A DNA stretch of 45,284 bases from Asticcacaulis biprosthecium C19 (GTDB lineage: Bacteria; Pseudomonadota; Alphaproteobacteria; Caulobacterales; Caulobacteraceae), in the NCBI RefSeq assembly GCF_000204015.1, contig NZ_GL883077.1:947607-992890 (forward strand), in the 5' to 3' direction. Position 1 is the first letter of the stretch, and every line of letters begins with the position of its first letter. The notes below the pieces were generated by a model. The model was not told the origin of the DNA. It ran no database searches and was given only the letters and a program-made list of their open reading frames with translations. Made by a program: the position numbers and the translations under genes. This document shows positions 16,148 through 24,086 of the stretch, in pieces.

Positions 16148-16375
16148 GTGAAACGGTTCTGGACCGTGGTCAGCCTGGTCGCCACCTTCGGCGGTCTGGC
16201 TGTGACCGTTGTGACCTTTGCCCTGTTCTGCTGGCTGGCCAGCCGGCCGGACGGGCTTGAGCTTTTGCTCGACTCTGTGTGGGGCGCCGGATTGCTGGCG
16301 GCCTTTGTCATGAGCGTTGTCGCCGGTCTTGCCGGCGTCGGTGGCCTGCTGATGGCGCAGCAGAAGCAGGGGTAG
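16148..16375 (+). CDS. small two-helix membrane protein
   Basis: A 75-residue protein starting at GTG 16148, with GAGGAT just before it; the ATG two bases upstream runs into a stop. Two membrane helices (about 7-30 and 44-68) flank a short loop (SRPDGLELLLDS). The family is not recognised. It lies 62 bp after the M13 peptidase on the same strand and is probably co-transcribed. Confidence 0.6.
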   Translation: MKRFWTVVSLVATFGGLAVTVVTFALFCWLASRPDGLELLLDSVWGAGLLAAFVMSVVAGLAGVGGLLMAQQKQG

Positions 16376-16401
16376 ATTCAATTCTTGCGAGGAAGGCATA
16401 C

Positions 16402-16430
16402 GTCTCCTCCCTACGAAGTGGGGAGGAGAC
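16402..16430. repeat. 10-bp perfect hairpin (GTCTCCTCCC / GGGAGGAGAC)
   Basis: Arms 16402-16411 and 16421-16430 with a 9-base loop, 26 bases after the stop of the small membrane protein gene. There is no T run, so it is more a stabilising or dispersed element than a classic terminator. A CCTCCCCAT/ATGGGGAGG hairpin of similar style occurs at 40074-40094. Confidence 0.6.
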
Positions 16431-16446
16431 GAAAGTCGACGTCATA

Positions 16447-16480
16447 CCAAGCGTCATGACCTTTGACTCATGACGCTTGG
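16447..16480. repeat. 13-bp perfect inverted repeat (CCAAGCGTCATGA / TCATGACGCTTGG)
   Basis: Arms 16447-16459 and 16468-16480 with an 8-base loop CCTTTGAC. It is non-coding and lies between two other hairpins. It could be a strong RNA hairpin or a protein-binding palindrome. Confidence 0.7.
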
Positions 16481-16490
16481 CAAGGCCGAC

Positions 16491-16532
16491 TGGCCGCCCG
16501 AGCTTTTGCGAGTAGCCATGCGGCGCTTGAGC
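16491..16532. repeat. dispersed repeat copy 2 (TGGCCGCC...TGCGGCGCTTGAGC)
   Basis: Partner of 5748-5789; the final 14 bases are identical and the whole 42 bases are recognisably alike. It lies directly beside the hairpin at 16447-16480. Confidence 0.5.
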
Positions 16533-16543
16533 TGAAAAAACGA

Positions 16544-16581
16544 ATACCAAAGAAGCGGTTCTAAACCGCGCACTTTGGTAT
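16544..16581 (-). terminator. terminator of the small exported protein gene 16590-16793
   Basis: A two-part stem: ATACCAAAG 16544-16552 with CTTTGGTAT 16573-16581, and inside it GCGGTT 16555-16560 with AACCGC 16564-16569. On the minus strand it begins 8 bases after the stop codon and is followed by TTCGTTTTTTC. This is a good Rho-independent terminator. Confidence 0.75.
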
Positions 16582-16589
16582 CGCTCATA

Positions 16590-16793
16590 CTAAACCGGAT
16601 CCATATCCCGGCGGATGCGACCGGCATCCGACGCGCCATCGGTCGGTCTGTAGTTCAGCAAAGTGGCCAGGTCAGCCGTCAGCTTGTCGGCGTTCTCTTT
16701 CAAACGCGGGTTGGTTTCGATGCCATGAGCCATGGCCTGATAGGACGCAACGCAGGCCAGCACGGACACAACGATCAGAATCAAGCGCTTCAT
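16590..16793 (-). CDS. small exported protein of unknown function
   Basis: A 67-residue protein. ATG 16793 is preceded by GCAGGAGGCGG, a strong ribosome site, and begins a clear signal peptide (MKRLILIVVSVLACVASYQAMAHG). The mature part is about 44 residues, charged, rich in D/R at the end (SDAGRIRRDMDPV), without cysteine. It is not recognised. It is divergent from the TetR gene, and the three operator-like palindromes lie between them, so it may be a target of that repressor. Confidence 0.65.
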   Translation of the reverse strand: MKRLILIVVSVLACVASYQAMAHGIETNPRLKENADKLTADLATLLNYRPTDGASDAGRIRRDMDPV

Positions 16794-16932
16794 GGTTCCG
16801 CCTCCTGCGGAAATGTGGTGAAGGCAGGAGAGGTGAAGGTTACGTGGCCGCCTCCACCTCTCCCTGGTTAATCCCCCAAAGTTCCCCCCGGGGTGTGAAC
16901 AAAACGCTTCATCACCGGGGCTTTTGGTGATA

Positions 16933-17001
16933 TGAACGCCGTTCACAACCCTCTTGTAGCATAGTTTGAACTGCGTTCAAGATCAAAATGAACGTCGTTC
17001 A
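16933..17001. promoter_or_regulatory. three TetR-type operators TGAAC-N3-GTTCA
   Basis: Three 13-bp palindromes with the same core: 16933-16945 (spacer GCC), 16967-16979 (TGC, extended to TTGAAC/GTTCAA) and 16989-17001 (GTC). Centres are 34 and 22 bases apart. They lie in the divergent region upstream of the TetR gene, the usual place for self-regulation. The third overlaps an in-frame ATG at 16988, which argues that translation starts further downstream. Confidence 0.75.
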
Positions 17002-17026
17002 GAAATTCTCTCAGAAGAGCCGAACC

Positions 17027-17665
17027 ATGGCCCCCAAAACCGTTCCAAAAACCGCCACACCCACGACCGTAACGCCTAACACCCTGTCCAAGCGTCAGGC
17101 CCAGCTCGAAGCCCTGATGGCTGCAGCGGAAAAGCGCATCTGCGACTCGGGCCTGCAGAGCCTGAAGGCGCGCGACCTCGCCGCCGATATCGGCATAGCC
17201 CTGGGCGGCCTCTACAATATCGTCGCCGATATGGACGCCCTGCTGCTGCTGGTGTCGTCCAGGACCCTGAAACGGCTGGGTGAGGCGGCGACCGAGCGCA
17301 CGGGTCACTTGCCGAACGCGACGCGTGAAGAGGCGATCGAACGCCTGGTCGCGGTGGCGCACACCTATCTCGACTTTGCGCGCAAGAACCTGCCGCTGTG
17401 GCGGATGATCTTCGAACTGCGGCTGGATTCGCCCCTGCCGGAATGGGCGGCTCAGGACCAGCTTCGGCTGTTCCGCCATATCGCCGAGCCTTTAAGCGTC
17501 ATCATGCCGGACCTGGACGCGCGCGGCCTGACGATCCGGGCGCGGACCCTGTTCGCGGCGGTGCACGGCATTATCTCGATCGGCCTGGAAGAGCGCCTGA
17601 TCGCCGTGCCGGTGCAGAAGCTGAGCGACGAGGTCGCCTGGCTGACCCGCGCGGCTTGCCGATGA
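17027..17665 (+). CDS. TetR family transcriptional repressor
   Basis: A helix-turn-helix repressor. From ATG 17027 (AGAAGAG 9 bases upstream) it has 212 residues; a start at 16988 would put the third operator inside the coding region. A short T/P-rich tail precedes the DNA-binding part (about 20-75: AAAEKRICDSGLQSLKARDLAADIGIALGGLYNIVADMDALL). The rest is the helical ligand/dimer domain with WRMIFELRLD and AAVHGIISIGLEERL, as in the WHG-type C-terminal group. The ligand is unknown. Its stop overlaps the start of a small membrane protein gene (ATGA), so the two are translationally coupled. Confidence 0.88.
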   Translation: MAPKTVPKTATPTTVTPNTLSKRQAQLEALMAAAEKRICDSGLQSLKARDLAADIGIALGGLYNIVADMDALLLLVSSRTLKRLGEAATERTGHLPNATREEAIERLVAVAHTYLDFARKNLPLWRMIFELRLDSPLPEWAAQDQLRLFRHIAEPLSVIMPDLDARGLTIRARTLFAAVHGIISIGLEERLIAVPVQKLSDEVAWLTRAACR

Positions 17666-17892
17666 AATCTACAGCCCTCGCGGCCTGGATGACGCTCCTG
17701 TGCCTCGCCTCGGCCCTTATGTGGGGCGGGTTGCTGCTCGCCCTTCTGAATGACCCGCTGCGGTTTCCCGGGGTGAACGCCTATGTCGCCTTGCCGTTTT
17801 CCGCTTTTGCGAGTCTCGGCAGCACGGCCTTTACGCTTGCCGGTGCGGTGTGGTGGACGATCGCTGTCTTACGCCAAAAGCGTCAAAACTGA
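17662..17892 (+). CDS. small two-helix membrane protein coupled to TetR gene
   Basis: A 76-residue protein whose ATG at 17662 overlaps the TetR stop as ATGA. Two membrane helices are visible (about 5-28, AAWMTLLCLASALMWGGLLLAL, and 43-69, FSAFASLGSTAFTLAGAVWWTIAV), with a short basic C-terminus (RQKRQN). No family is recognised. Coupling suggests the repressor controls a membrane function. Its last 10 bases overlap the end of the convergent TonB-like gene. Confidence 0.7.
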   Translation: MKSTALAAWMTLLCLASALMWGGLLLALLNDPLRFPGVNAYVALPFSAFASLGSTAFTLAGAVWWTIAVLRQKRQN

Positions 17893-18242
17893 AATTCGAA
17901 GTTCAGATTGAGCCAGACGCCTGGCTCGGGCGGCCCTTCAACCTTGCCTTTCAGAAGTATGGAGCGCACCGTCATCTCACCGAAGCCATAGCCAAACGGA
18001 TTTTCGGACATGATCACGCAGCCGGCCAGATGCCCTGCTTCGCCGACCTGGCAACGGACCTTGACGTGACCTTCGACCTCATCATCCAACGCTCTTTGCG
18101 GCCAGCCCAGAGGCGGCTGGGGTTCGGGAAAATCCGCCAGGGTATAAATCCGGGCGCCCGGCGGCGACGGGTCGAAGGCTAAGGCCTCCGACGTGGCTGT
18201 CGCTGTGACTGCCAGCGCCACTATGGCTGAACGGACTATCAC
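17883..18242 (-). CDS. exported protein with TonB C-terminal-like domain
   Basis: A 119-residue protein with a signal peptide (MIVRSAIVALAVTATATSEALAF). The mature part, about 45-115, resembles the TonB C-terminal fold: GHVKVRCQVGEAGHLAGCVIMSENP followed by GFGEMTVRSI. Two cysteines (RCQV, GCVI) could form a disulfide, a common trait of free-standing periplasmic domains of this kind in Caulobacterales. It lacks the N-terminal anchor and proline-rich region of a true TonB, so it is unlikely to energise receptors alone. Its end overlaps the opposite gene by 10 bp. Confidence 0.75.
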   Translation of the reverse strand: MIVRSAIVALAVTATATSEALAFDPSPPGARIYTLADFPEPQPPLGWPQRALDDEVEGHVKVRCQVGEAGHLAGCVIMSENPFGYGFGEMTVRSILLKGKVEGPPEPGVWLNLNFEFQF

Positions 18243-18302
18243 GAGCGATCTCCCCCGAATGTCTGGAGCCTAACATGCAGCCCCGTTCTCATACAATAAG
18301 AA

Positions 18303-18332
18303 CCGGCCGGTGCTACGTTCCGCACCGACCGG
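18303..18332 (-). terminator. terminator between TonB-like gene and second M13 gene
   Basis: CCGGCCGGTGC (18303-18313) pairs with GCACCGACCGG (18322-18332), with one wobble. On the minus strand, downstream of the M13 gene, the stem is followed by TTCTTATTGTAT. A second perfect stem TAAGGGTGC/GCACCCTTA (18352-18372, loop CTC) overlaps the M13 stop codon. Confidence 0.65.
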
Positions 18333-18351
18333 CGCTGTCAGGTTTCCGGGT

Positions 18352-18372
18352 TAAGGGTGCCTCGCACCCTTA
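18352..18372. repeat. 9-bp hairpin across the stop codon of the second M13 gene
   Basis: TAAGGGTGC (18352-18360) and GCACCCTTA (18364-18372) with a 3-base loop. The final three bases are the complement of the stop codon. It may protect the mRNA end or slow ribosomes. Confidence 0.5.
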
Positions 18373-20481
18373 CCAGATGCGGACGCGGTCTTCGGGCTTC
18401 AGGTAGTACTTGCCGTCGACCACCTTGAAGGCTTCATACCAGGCGTCGATATTGCGCGCCGGGCCAATAGCGCGGAATTCGTCCGGCGAGTGGGGATCGA
18501 CGGCCAGAAGCTGGATCATGGTCGCCTCGCGCCGCTTGGAACGCCACACCTGAGCCGCTGCGAGGAAGGCTCGCTGGTCACCGGTAAAGCCGTCCAGCAC
18601 TGGGGCGTCCTTGCCGTCCAGCGAGATGCGATAGGCGTCCAGCGCGATCAGAAGCCCGGCCAGGTCGGCGAGGTTTTCACCCATGGTCAGGGCGCCCTGG
18701 ACCTTATGGCCCGCCACCGGCTCATAGGCGTCGTATTGTGCGCCCAGCTTCGTGGCCTGCACCGTGAACTTGTCGGAGTCTTCGGCGGTCCACCAATCGG
18801 TCAGCACGCCGTCGCCGTCATAATTGCGCCCCTGGTCGTCGAAGCCATGGCTGATTTCGTGGCCGATGACCGAACCGATGCCGCCGTAATTGACCGCCGG
18901 GTCGGCCTCGGGATCGAAGAACGGCGGTTGCAGGATGGCGGCCGGGAAAACGATCTCATTCTGGGTCGGCGAATAGTAGGCGTTGACGGTCTGCGGCGTC
19001 AGCCCCCATTCCAGCTTGTCGACAGGCTGGTCGACCTTAGACACCTGAAAGGCCCAGTCGAAGGCGCTGGTGCGTTCCTGGTTACCGTAGAGGTCGCCGG
19101 CATCGATGGTCAGGCCGGAATAGTCGCGCCACTTGTCGGGATAGCCGATCTTGACCACGAACTTGCTGAGCTTTTCCTGCGCCTTGGCCTTGGTGGTGGG
19201 CGACATCCAGGCCAGGTTGTCGATGCGCACTTTCATGGCGCTCAGCAGATCGTCGACCAGGGCCTGCATCTTGGCCTTGGACTCCGGCGGGAAGTACTGC
19301 GCGACATAGGTGCGGCCCAGAGCTTCACCCAGGGAGCCCTCGACGGCCGAGATGGCGCGTTTCCAGCGTGGGCGCTGCTGCTGCGAACCGCCCAGTTCCT
19401 TAGAACGGAAGGTCCAGGCGGTGCGGACGAAACGCGCCGACAGGTAGGGCGCAGCCTGGTCTATGACGCGGAAAGTTTCCCATGCCTTGAGCGTTTCCAG
19501 TGGTGTCTCGGCGAAGACCTGGGCGATTTTCGGGAAGGCGGTGTTTTCACCGACCACCACCTTAGACGCCTTGTCGAGCTGGGCCGCTTTGAAATACGCC
19601 GCCCAGTCGAAGCCCGGGGCATAGGCGGCCAGCTCGGCGCGGGTAAAGGGGTTGTACATCTTGGTCGAGTCGCGGCGTTCGATCCGCGTCCACGACACCT
19701 CGGCGATCTTCGTCTCCATGGCGACGATATCTTTCGCCGCCTGGGTCGCATTGGGGTAGCCGATCAGCCGCAGCATGTCGGCGACATAGATCTCGTACTT
19801 GGCCTTCTTGTCGGCGAAGTTATCCTTCAGGTAGTAGTCGCGGTCGGGCAGGCCCAGGCCCGACTGGCCCATATTGACGATGTTGATCTTCGGGTTCTTT
19901 TCGTCGGCGGCGACATAGGCGCTGAAGAAGGAGGAACCGAAGGTGCCCGAGCTCCTGCCCATCCAGGCAGCCATCTCCGACCTGGTCTTGATCCCGCGCA
20001 CCGAAGCCAGCAGTGGCGCCAGAGGCGCGGCATCGCGCGCTTCGACGGTCTGGGTATCCATCATGGACCTGTACATGGCGGCGATCTTGGCGTCGTCGCC
20101 GGTCAGATCCGAACGGGCCGCCAGGCCTTCGATGATCGCCTGGGAGCGGGCTTCGGCCAGGTCAATCAGCTTGTAGGCCGCGCCGTAGGAGGTCTTGTCG
20201 GCCGGGATTTCCAGGGCGTCCAGCGCCTTGCCGTTGGCGTAGCGGAAGAAGCTGTCGCCCGGCGCCACCGACGTGTCCATACCGTCAAGGTCGACGCCCC
20301 AGGTGCCGTAGCGCGCGGCCGAGGTGAGGTTCGTCCCGCCTTCGCCCTGGGCGAAATAGGTTTCAAGGCCATGCAGGCTGCGCTGGCCGCGCGCTGCCGC
20401 CAGGTCCTTGTCCACGGCCAGAGCCGGCGTGGTGACGACGGCCAGGGCCGTGCTCAGGGTGAGGAGTTTGATAAGGCGCAT
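18370..20481 (-). CDS. M13 family zinc metallopeptidase, exported (paralogue)
   Basis: A 703-residue M13 endopeptidase with signal peptide (MRLIKLLTLSTALAVVTTPALAV). Catalytic H541-E-I-S-H545 (GHEISHGFDDQG), zinc ligand region ENLADLAG, NAYYSPTQNEIVFPAAILQPPFF and the terminal VRIW are all intact. It is very similar to the plus-strand copy at 13956 through the whole chain, including YGTWGVDLDGMDTSVAPGDSFF. It differs mainly in the N-terminal 40 residues and in charged surface stretches. The gene has its own divergent promoter region shared with the antiporter gene (190 bp). A large plus-strand open frame covering it is only its antisense shadow. Confidence 0.95.
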   Translation of the reverse strand: MRLIKLLTLSTALAVVTTPALAVDKDLAAARGQRSLHGLETYFAQGEGGTNLTSAARYGTWGVDLDGMDTSVAPGDSFFRYANGKALDALEIPADKTSYGAAYKLIDLAEARSQAIIEGLAARSDLTGDDAKIAAMYRSMMDTQTVEARDAAPLAPLLASVRGIKTRSEMAAWMGRSSGTFGSSFFSAYVAADEKNPKINIVNMGQSGLGLPDRDYYLKDNFADKKAKYEIYVADMLRLIGYPNATQAAKDIVAMETKIAEVSWTRIERRDSTKMYNPFTRAELAAYAPGFDWAAYFKAAQLDKASKVVVGENTAFPKIAQVFAETPLETLKAWETFRVIDQAAPYLSARFVRTAWTFRSKELGGSQQQRPRWKRAISAVEGSLGEALGRTYVAQYFPPESKAKMQALVDDLLSAMKVRIDNLAWMSPTTKAKAQEKLSKFVVKIGYPDKWRDYSGLTIDAGDLYGNQERTSAFDWAFQVSKVDQPVDKLEWGLTPQTVNAYYSPTQNEIVFPAAILQPPFFDPEADPAVNYGGIGSVIGHEISHGFDDQGRNYDGDGVLTDWWTAEDSDKFTVQATKLGAQYDAYEPVAGHKVQGALTMGENLADLAGLLIALDAYRISLDGKDAPVLDGFTGDQRAFLAAAQVWRSKRREATMIQLLAVDPHSPDEFRAIGPARNIDAWYEAFKVVDGKYYLKPEDRVRIW

Positions 20482-20672
20482 GGGCGAGCTTCCGGTTGGG
20501 AATGAAACTTTCTTCCCACCCTATAGGCTTTGCGCCACGCCGCAATGTGAAATTTTGTTCATCTTATGGCGGGAAGGGGCATGTTTTTTCATTTTTCGCC
20601 ACTTTTGGGGTTACATTCTCGTGACCCTTCCCCCATAGTTTGAAAATCCACGGAAAATTGAAAGGAATGCGC

Positions 20673-22553
20673 ATGATCTCCTCGACGCCCGATGTCGCCG
20701 ACCTGACCACATCTGTGGTTCAGTCGGCTGGCCACGCAGCGGGAGCGGGTGACGGCGCCTACCTGTTCATTATCATGTTCCTGCTGGCCTCCGCGGTCAT
20801 CGTACCGATCTTTCAGCGCTACAAGATCTCTTCGGTCCTGGGGTTTCTGCTGGTCGGCGTCATGATGGGGCCCGACGTCTTCGGTCGCATTGCCGCCAAC
20901 GTGCCCTGGCTCGACGATTTCTCGGTCATGCAGTCCCATGCCGTGCACCAACTGGCGGAACTGGGCGTGGTCTTCCTGCTGTTCTCGATCGGCCTGGAAC
21001 TGACTTTCGAACGTCTGAAATCGATGCGCCGCCTGATCTTCGGCCTGGGCGGCGCCCAGGTCATCCTGTCGGCTGTCGTGCTGACCTGCCTGTTCGCCGC
21101 CATGAAAACGGGCTGGATCGGCGCCGCCATGCTGGGCATGGCCCTGGCCCTGTCCTCGACCGCCGTGGTCATCCCCGTCCTGGCCGACCGAAAGGCGCTG
21201 CGGACGTCCTCCGGCCGTTCGGTCTTCGCCATACTGCTGGCCCAGGACCTTAGCGTTGCCCCGATCCTGATCACGGTCACCATGCTGGCCGGCGCCGCCA
21301 ATGGCACCTCCCAGGGTCTCGAAGGCCTGCTGGCTCTGATTCCGGCCCTGATCGGCATGGCGATTTTGGTCATCGGCGGCCGTTGGTTGCTGCGTCCCCT
21401 GTTCAACACCGCTGCCGTCTCCAACAGCCGCGAACTGTTCATGGCTGCCTGTCTTCTGGTGGTGGTGCTGTCGGGCCAGGTCGCGGTCATGACCGGCATG
21501 AGCATGGCGCTGGGCGCTTTCGTCGCCGGCGTCCTGCTGGCCGAAACCGAATACCGGCGCGAGATCGAGGTCATGATCGACCCCTTCAAGGGTCTTCTGC
21601 TGGGGCTGTTCTTCGTAACCGTCGGCGCGCGGCTTGACGTGTCGGTGATCCTGGCGAGCCCGGGACTGGTCTTTGGCCTGGCCTCGGCGCTGATCGCCAT
21701 CAAGGCTGCGCTGGTCTATCCGCTGGCCCGGTCGTTCGGCCTGTCGCCGCGCAGTGCGGTCGAAACCGCGGCGGTGCTGGGGCCGGCGGGGGAATTCGCC
21801 TTCGTCATTATCGACGAAGCCATCGGCCACAAGGTGTTGGATTCGGGCTTCGGTCAGGCGGTGATCCTGGCGGCCATCCTGTCGATGTTCTCCATCCCCT
21901 TCTTGGCCGCCATCGCCAGCCGCATCGGCAAGCAGGTCCAGCCGCAAAAGACGGCCGAGGCGCCGGAGGTCATCTCCGAAGGCGAAACCGCCGCCCGCGT
22001 CATCGTGGTCGGCTATGGCCGCGTCGGTGCCCTGGTGGCCGACATGCTAAAGGAACACAAGATCCCCTTCACCGTGGTCGATTTCAATCCCCAGGTCGTC
22101 CAGCGCGCCCGCACCCTGGGCATTGAAGCCTGGTACGGCGACGCCTCCGTGCCGGATTTCCTGGCGCGGATGGGGATCGAAAAGGTCCGCGGCGTGGTGG
22201 TGACGGCGTCCAATCCGGGCTTCACCGACCAGTGCGTCAAGGCCATACGGTCGGTGCGCGACGACGTCCACATCATCGCCCGTGCCCGTGATGCCGACCA
22301 CGCCCAGCGCCTGTATCAGATGGGGGCGACGGATGCCGTGCCGGAAACCATCGAAGCCTCGTTGCAACTGGCGGAAAACACGCTGATTGACCTGGGCGTG
22401 CCCATGGGTCTGGTCCTGGCCTCGGTGCACGAACGCCGCGACGTCTTCCGTCAGATGTTCGGCATCCGCGGCGGTGGCGGTACATCGGTTCTGCGCGCGG
22501 CGCAGGCCCGGGTCACCGGCAAGGAAGACGCTGTCGCCGAACGGGCGCCGTAG
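20673..22553 (+). CDS. monovalent cation:proton antiporter-2 family, Kef-type K+/H+ antiporter
   Basis: An inner-membrane K+ (or Na+)/H+ antiporter of the CPA2 family, 626 residues. Residues about 25-410 carry some 12 membrane helices with family marks (SSVLGFLLVGVMMGP, GVVFLLFSIGLELTFERLKSM, ALSSTAVVIPVLAD, LLAQDLSVAPILI, FVAGVLLAETEYR, LGPAGEFAFVI). About 430-570 is a TrkA-N (RCK) NAD-binding domain (VIVVGYGRVGALVADML, then D-F-N-P). ATG 20673 is chosen because AAAGGA lies 6 bases upstream; the frame itself opens at a TTG at 20640. KefC-like by domain order, but no KefF/KefG partner is nearby. Its stop is 6 bp from the stop of the opposite gene. Confidence 0.92.
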   Translation: MISSTPDVADLTTSVVQSAGHAAGAGDGAYLFIIMFLLASAVIVPIFQRYKISSVLGFLLVGVMMGPDVFGRIAANVPWLDDFSVMQSHAVHQLAELGVVFLLFSIGLELTFERLKSMRRLIFGLGGAQVILSAVVLTCLFAAMKTGWIGAAMLGMALALSSTAVVIPVLADRKALRTSSGRSVFAILLAQDLSVAPILITVTMLAGAANGTSQGLEGLLALIPALIGMAILVIGGRWLLRPLFNTAAVSNSRELFMAACLLVVVLSGQVAVMTGMSMALGAFVAGVLLAETEYRREIEVMIDPFKGLLLGLFFVTVGARLDVSVILASPGLVFGLASALIAIKAALVYPLARSFGLSPRSAVETAAVLGPAGEFAFVIIDEAIGHKVLDSGFGQAVILAAILSMFSIPFLAAIASRIGKQVQPQKTAEAPEVISEGETAARVIVVGYGRVGALVADMLKEHKIPFTVVDFNPQVVQRARTLGIEAWYGDASVPDFLARMGIEKVRGVVVTASNPGFTDQCVKAIRSVRDDVHIIARARDADHAQRLYQMGATDAVPETIEASLQLAENTLIDLGVPMGLVLASVHERRDVFRQMFGIRGGGGTSVLRAAQARVTGKEDAVAERAP

Positions 22554-22559
22554 GTCGCA

Positions 22560-22928
22560 TCAGGTGCAATGTTGCGCCACGAGGGCATCGATGTCGTCGG
22601 ACTGCTGCTGGATCTGGCTCTGGAGTTCGGTCAGTTCTCCAACCTGGGTGTCACGTTCCGACGTGGTCAGAGCCGTGTCTGAAAGTACGACCTGACGATA
22701 GCGACCCAGAGTGTCATAGGCTGCGTCCAGTTCGCCGCTGGCCGTTCTCAGATGTGGGCAACTGCCCTGAACATTGCCGCTGTCGATGGCGGTCGACGCG
22801 GCGTCCAGGGCTGCGTTGCTGGCCTGAAGGTGGGACAGGGTCTGTTCTTCGAGATCGCTTTGTTCATTGGCGATGGCTGCCGTGGCGAACAGGCTGAAGA
22901 CGAGGGCGAGTGGGGCAAGGTAGCGCAT
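22560..22928 (-). CDS. small exported helical protein of unknown function
   Basis: A 122-residue protein with a signal peptide (MRYLAPLALVFSLFATAAIAN). The mature part is almost entirely helical and acidic, likely coiled coil (SDLEEQTLSHLQASNAALDAAS, and TQVGELTELQSQIQQQSDDIDAL). It contains two cysteines (GSCPHL and the last-but-one residue, HCT) that could be joined. No family is recognised. It lies tail to tail with the antiporter gene and alone on its strand. Confidence 0.65.
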   Translation of the reverse strand: MRYLAPLALVFSLFATAAIANEQSDLEEQTLSHLQASNAALDAASTAIDSGNVQGSCPHLRTASGELDAAYDTLGRYRQVVLSDTALTTSERDTQVGELTELQSQIQQQSDDIDALVAQHCT

Positions 22929-23070
22929 GTGGCTCCGTTTCTCTTACCTGGTAGGGTTCACAAGATTTGCAAAGGGATCGTCAAAACCTAACATCGTCCC
23001 GTGGCGACTGCCAATGACAAAGCTTGTTAGCCTATCCCTATCCGTAAAAAGGCTGATACATCTTGCGCAG

Positions 23071-23092
23071 TTTGAAAATCGCAGTTTTCAAA
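23071..23092. repeat. AT-rich perfect hairpin (TTTGAAAA / TTTTCAAA)
   Basis: An 8-bp perfect inverted repeat around TCGCAG, in the 220-bp gap between the tyrA stop and the small helical protein start. On the minus strand it lies 57 bases past the tyrA stop and could act as its terminator, but no clean T run follows. Confidence 0.45.
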
Positions 23093-23148
23093 TAAAATGC
23101 TGCCGCGCTTGCTGACCCACGATGTGTCAAGATCATAGCTGTTGGGTA

Positions 23149-23922
23149 TTACTTGCCGTTGCCGTCGTGGGTTTCCAGGCGGCTGCGCAGGCCATCGATC
23201 TCGTGGAAGAAGCGGCGACGGACCTCGGCGGCGAACGGATTGTCGCGTTCGATACTGAGGAACAGTTCGTCGGAATCGCCCGCAACCAGGCCAATCCCCT
23301 GCATCAGCAGGTCGTACGACCGCGTGGTGTGCACGGTGGGCAGAGGCTCCAGACCCGACATGACCTTGGCGATCAGGTGGGTCAGGCCCTGGACCGCTGC
23401 CAAGGCCTTGTCATGCTGCTCCGGCGTGGCGACCGAGACCTTCAGGTCCAGGGTCTCGCGGAAAAAGCGCAGGATGGGGTTCAGGCGGCGGATACGCACC
23501 GGACAGACCACGATCTCCAGATCATGAATTCCCTTGCGCGCCGACTGCGGTCCGAACAGCGGGTGTGTGCACAGGATATAGGTGCTTTTTGGCAAGGCGG
23601 CTTCCAGCCAGGCGGCCGGCTTCATCTTGACCGAGCCGACATCGATGACCAGGGCGCGCGGATGGACCAGGGGCGCGATGGTTTCCAGCAGGGCTTTCAT
23701 CGCGCGGATCGGCGTCGCCAGGACGACGATGCGGCAGGCGGCCGCTTCTTCCAGGCTGACCATGGATACGTTGTGGCGGCGGGCGAAGGCGCGGGCCTGC
23801 GGGCTCGGGTCATAGGCGTAGATGTCGAAATACGGTGACAGGTGCTTAACGATCAGGCGGCCGAAGGCCCCCAATCCGAACAGTCCCAGCTTGTCGACCC
23901 GCTTTTTAAGCACCCACCCCAC
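23149..23922 (-). CDS. tyrA: prephenate/arogenate dehydrogenase family protein
   Basis: Oxidative decarboxylation of prephenate (or arogenate) on the tyrosine branch, NAD(P)-dependent. The 257-residue chain starts with the Rossmann motif GLFGLGAFGRLIVKHL (13-28), then D at the end of strand 2 (YAYDPSPQA), VVLATPIRAM, VIDVGSVKMKPAAW, and the substrate motif CTHPLFGPQSARKG. A helical C-terminal dimer domain follows (QGLTHLIAKVM). It is shorter than many TyrA proteins and lacks an ACT domain, so feedback control may be absent or elsewhere. Aro genes are not in the window. Upstream 23923-24086 shows no other gene. Confidence 0.85.
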   Translation of the reverse strand: MGWVLKKRVDKLGLFGLGAFGRLIVKHLSPYFDIYAYDPSPQARAFARRHNVSMVSLEEAAACRIVVLATPIRAMKALLETIAPLVHPRALVIDVGSVKMKPAAWLEAALPKSTYILCTHPLFGPQSARKGIHDLEIVVCPVRIRRLNPILRFFRETLDLKVSVATPEQHDKALAAVQGLTHLIAKVMSGLEPLPTVHTTRSYDLLMQGIGLVAGDSDELFLSIERDNPFAAEVRRRFFHEIDGLRSRLETHDGNGK

Positions 23923-24086
23923 CTGTGTCTGGTTTGCGAAAGCGCGCCCCTTATCATATGGTATACGTCGTGGCGAGACAAAACACGCGCCGAATACGCA
24001 ATTTCAGCACGTTTTTTGCGCAAATACCCGAGGCGGTGTGAAGATGTGCCTCCATAGAGCCGTCTGGGTAGAATAGAATTGCTGGA

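Noticed and set aside
18490..20505. 671-codon plus-strand open frame opposite the second M13 gene
   Set aside because: It is the antisense shadow of a clear M13 peptidase; its sequence is a low-complexity G/V/R/H mix with no motifs, as GC-rich genes often give.
20589..21947. 452-codon minus-strand frame opposite the antiporter gene
   Set aside because: Q/H/D/R-rich antisense shadow of membrane helices; no start signal.
22927..23115. 62-codon plus-strand frame between the helical protein gene and tyrA
   Set aside because: No ribosome site, no pattern, and it runs through an AT-rich hairpin.
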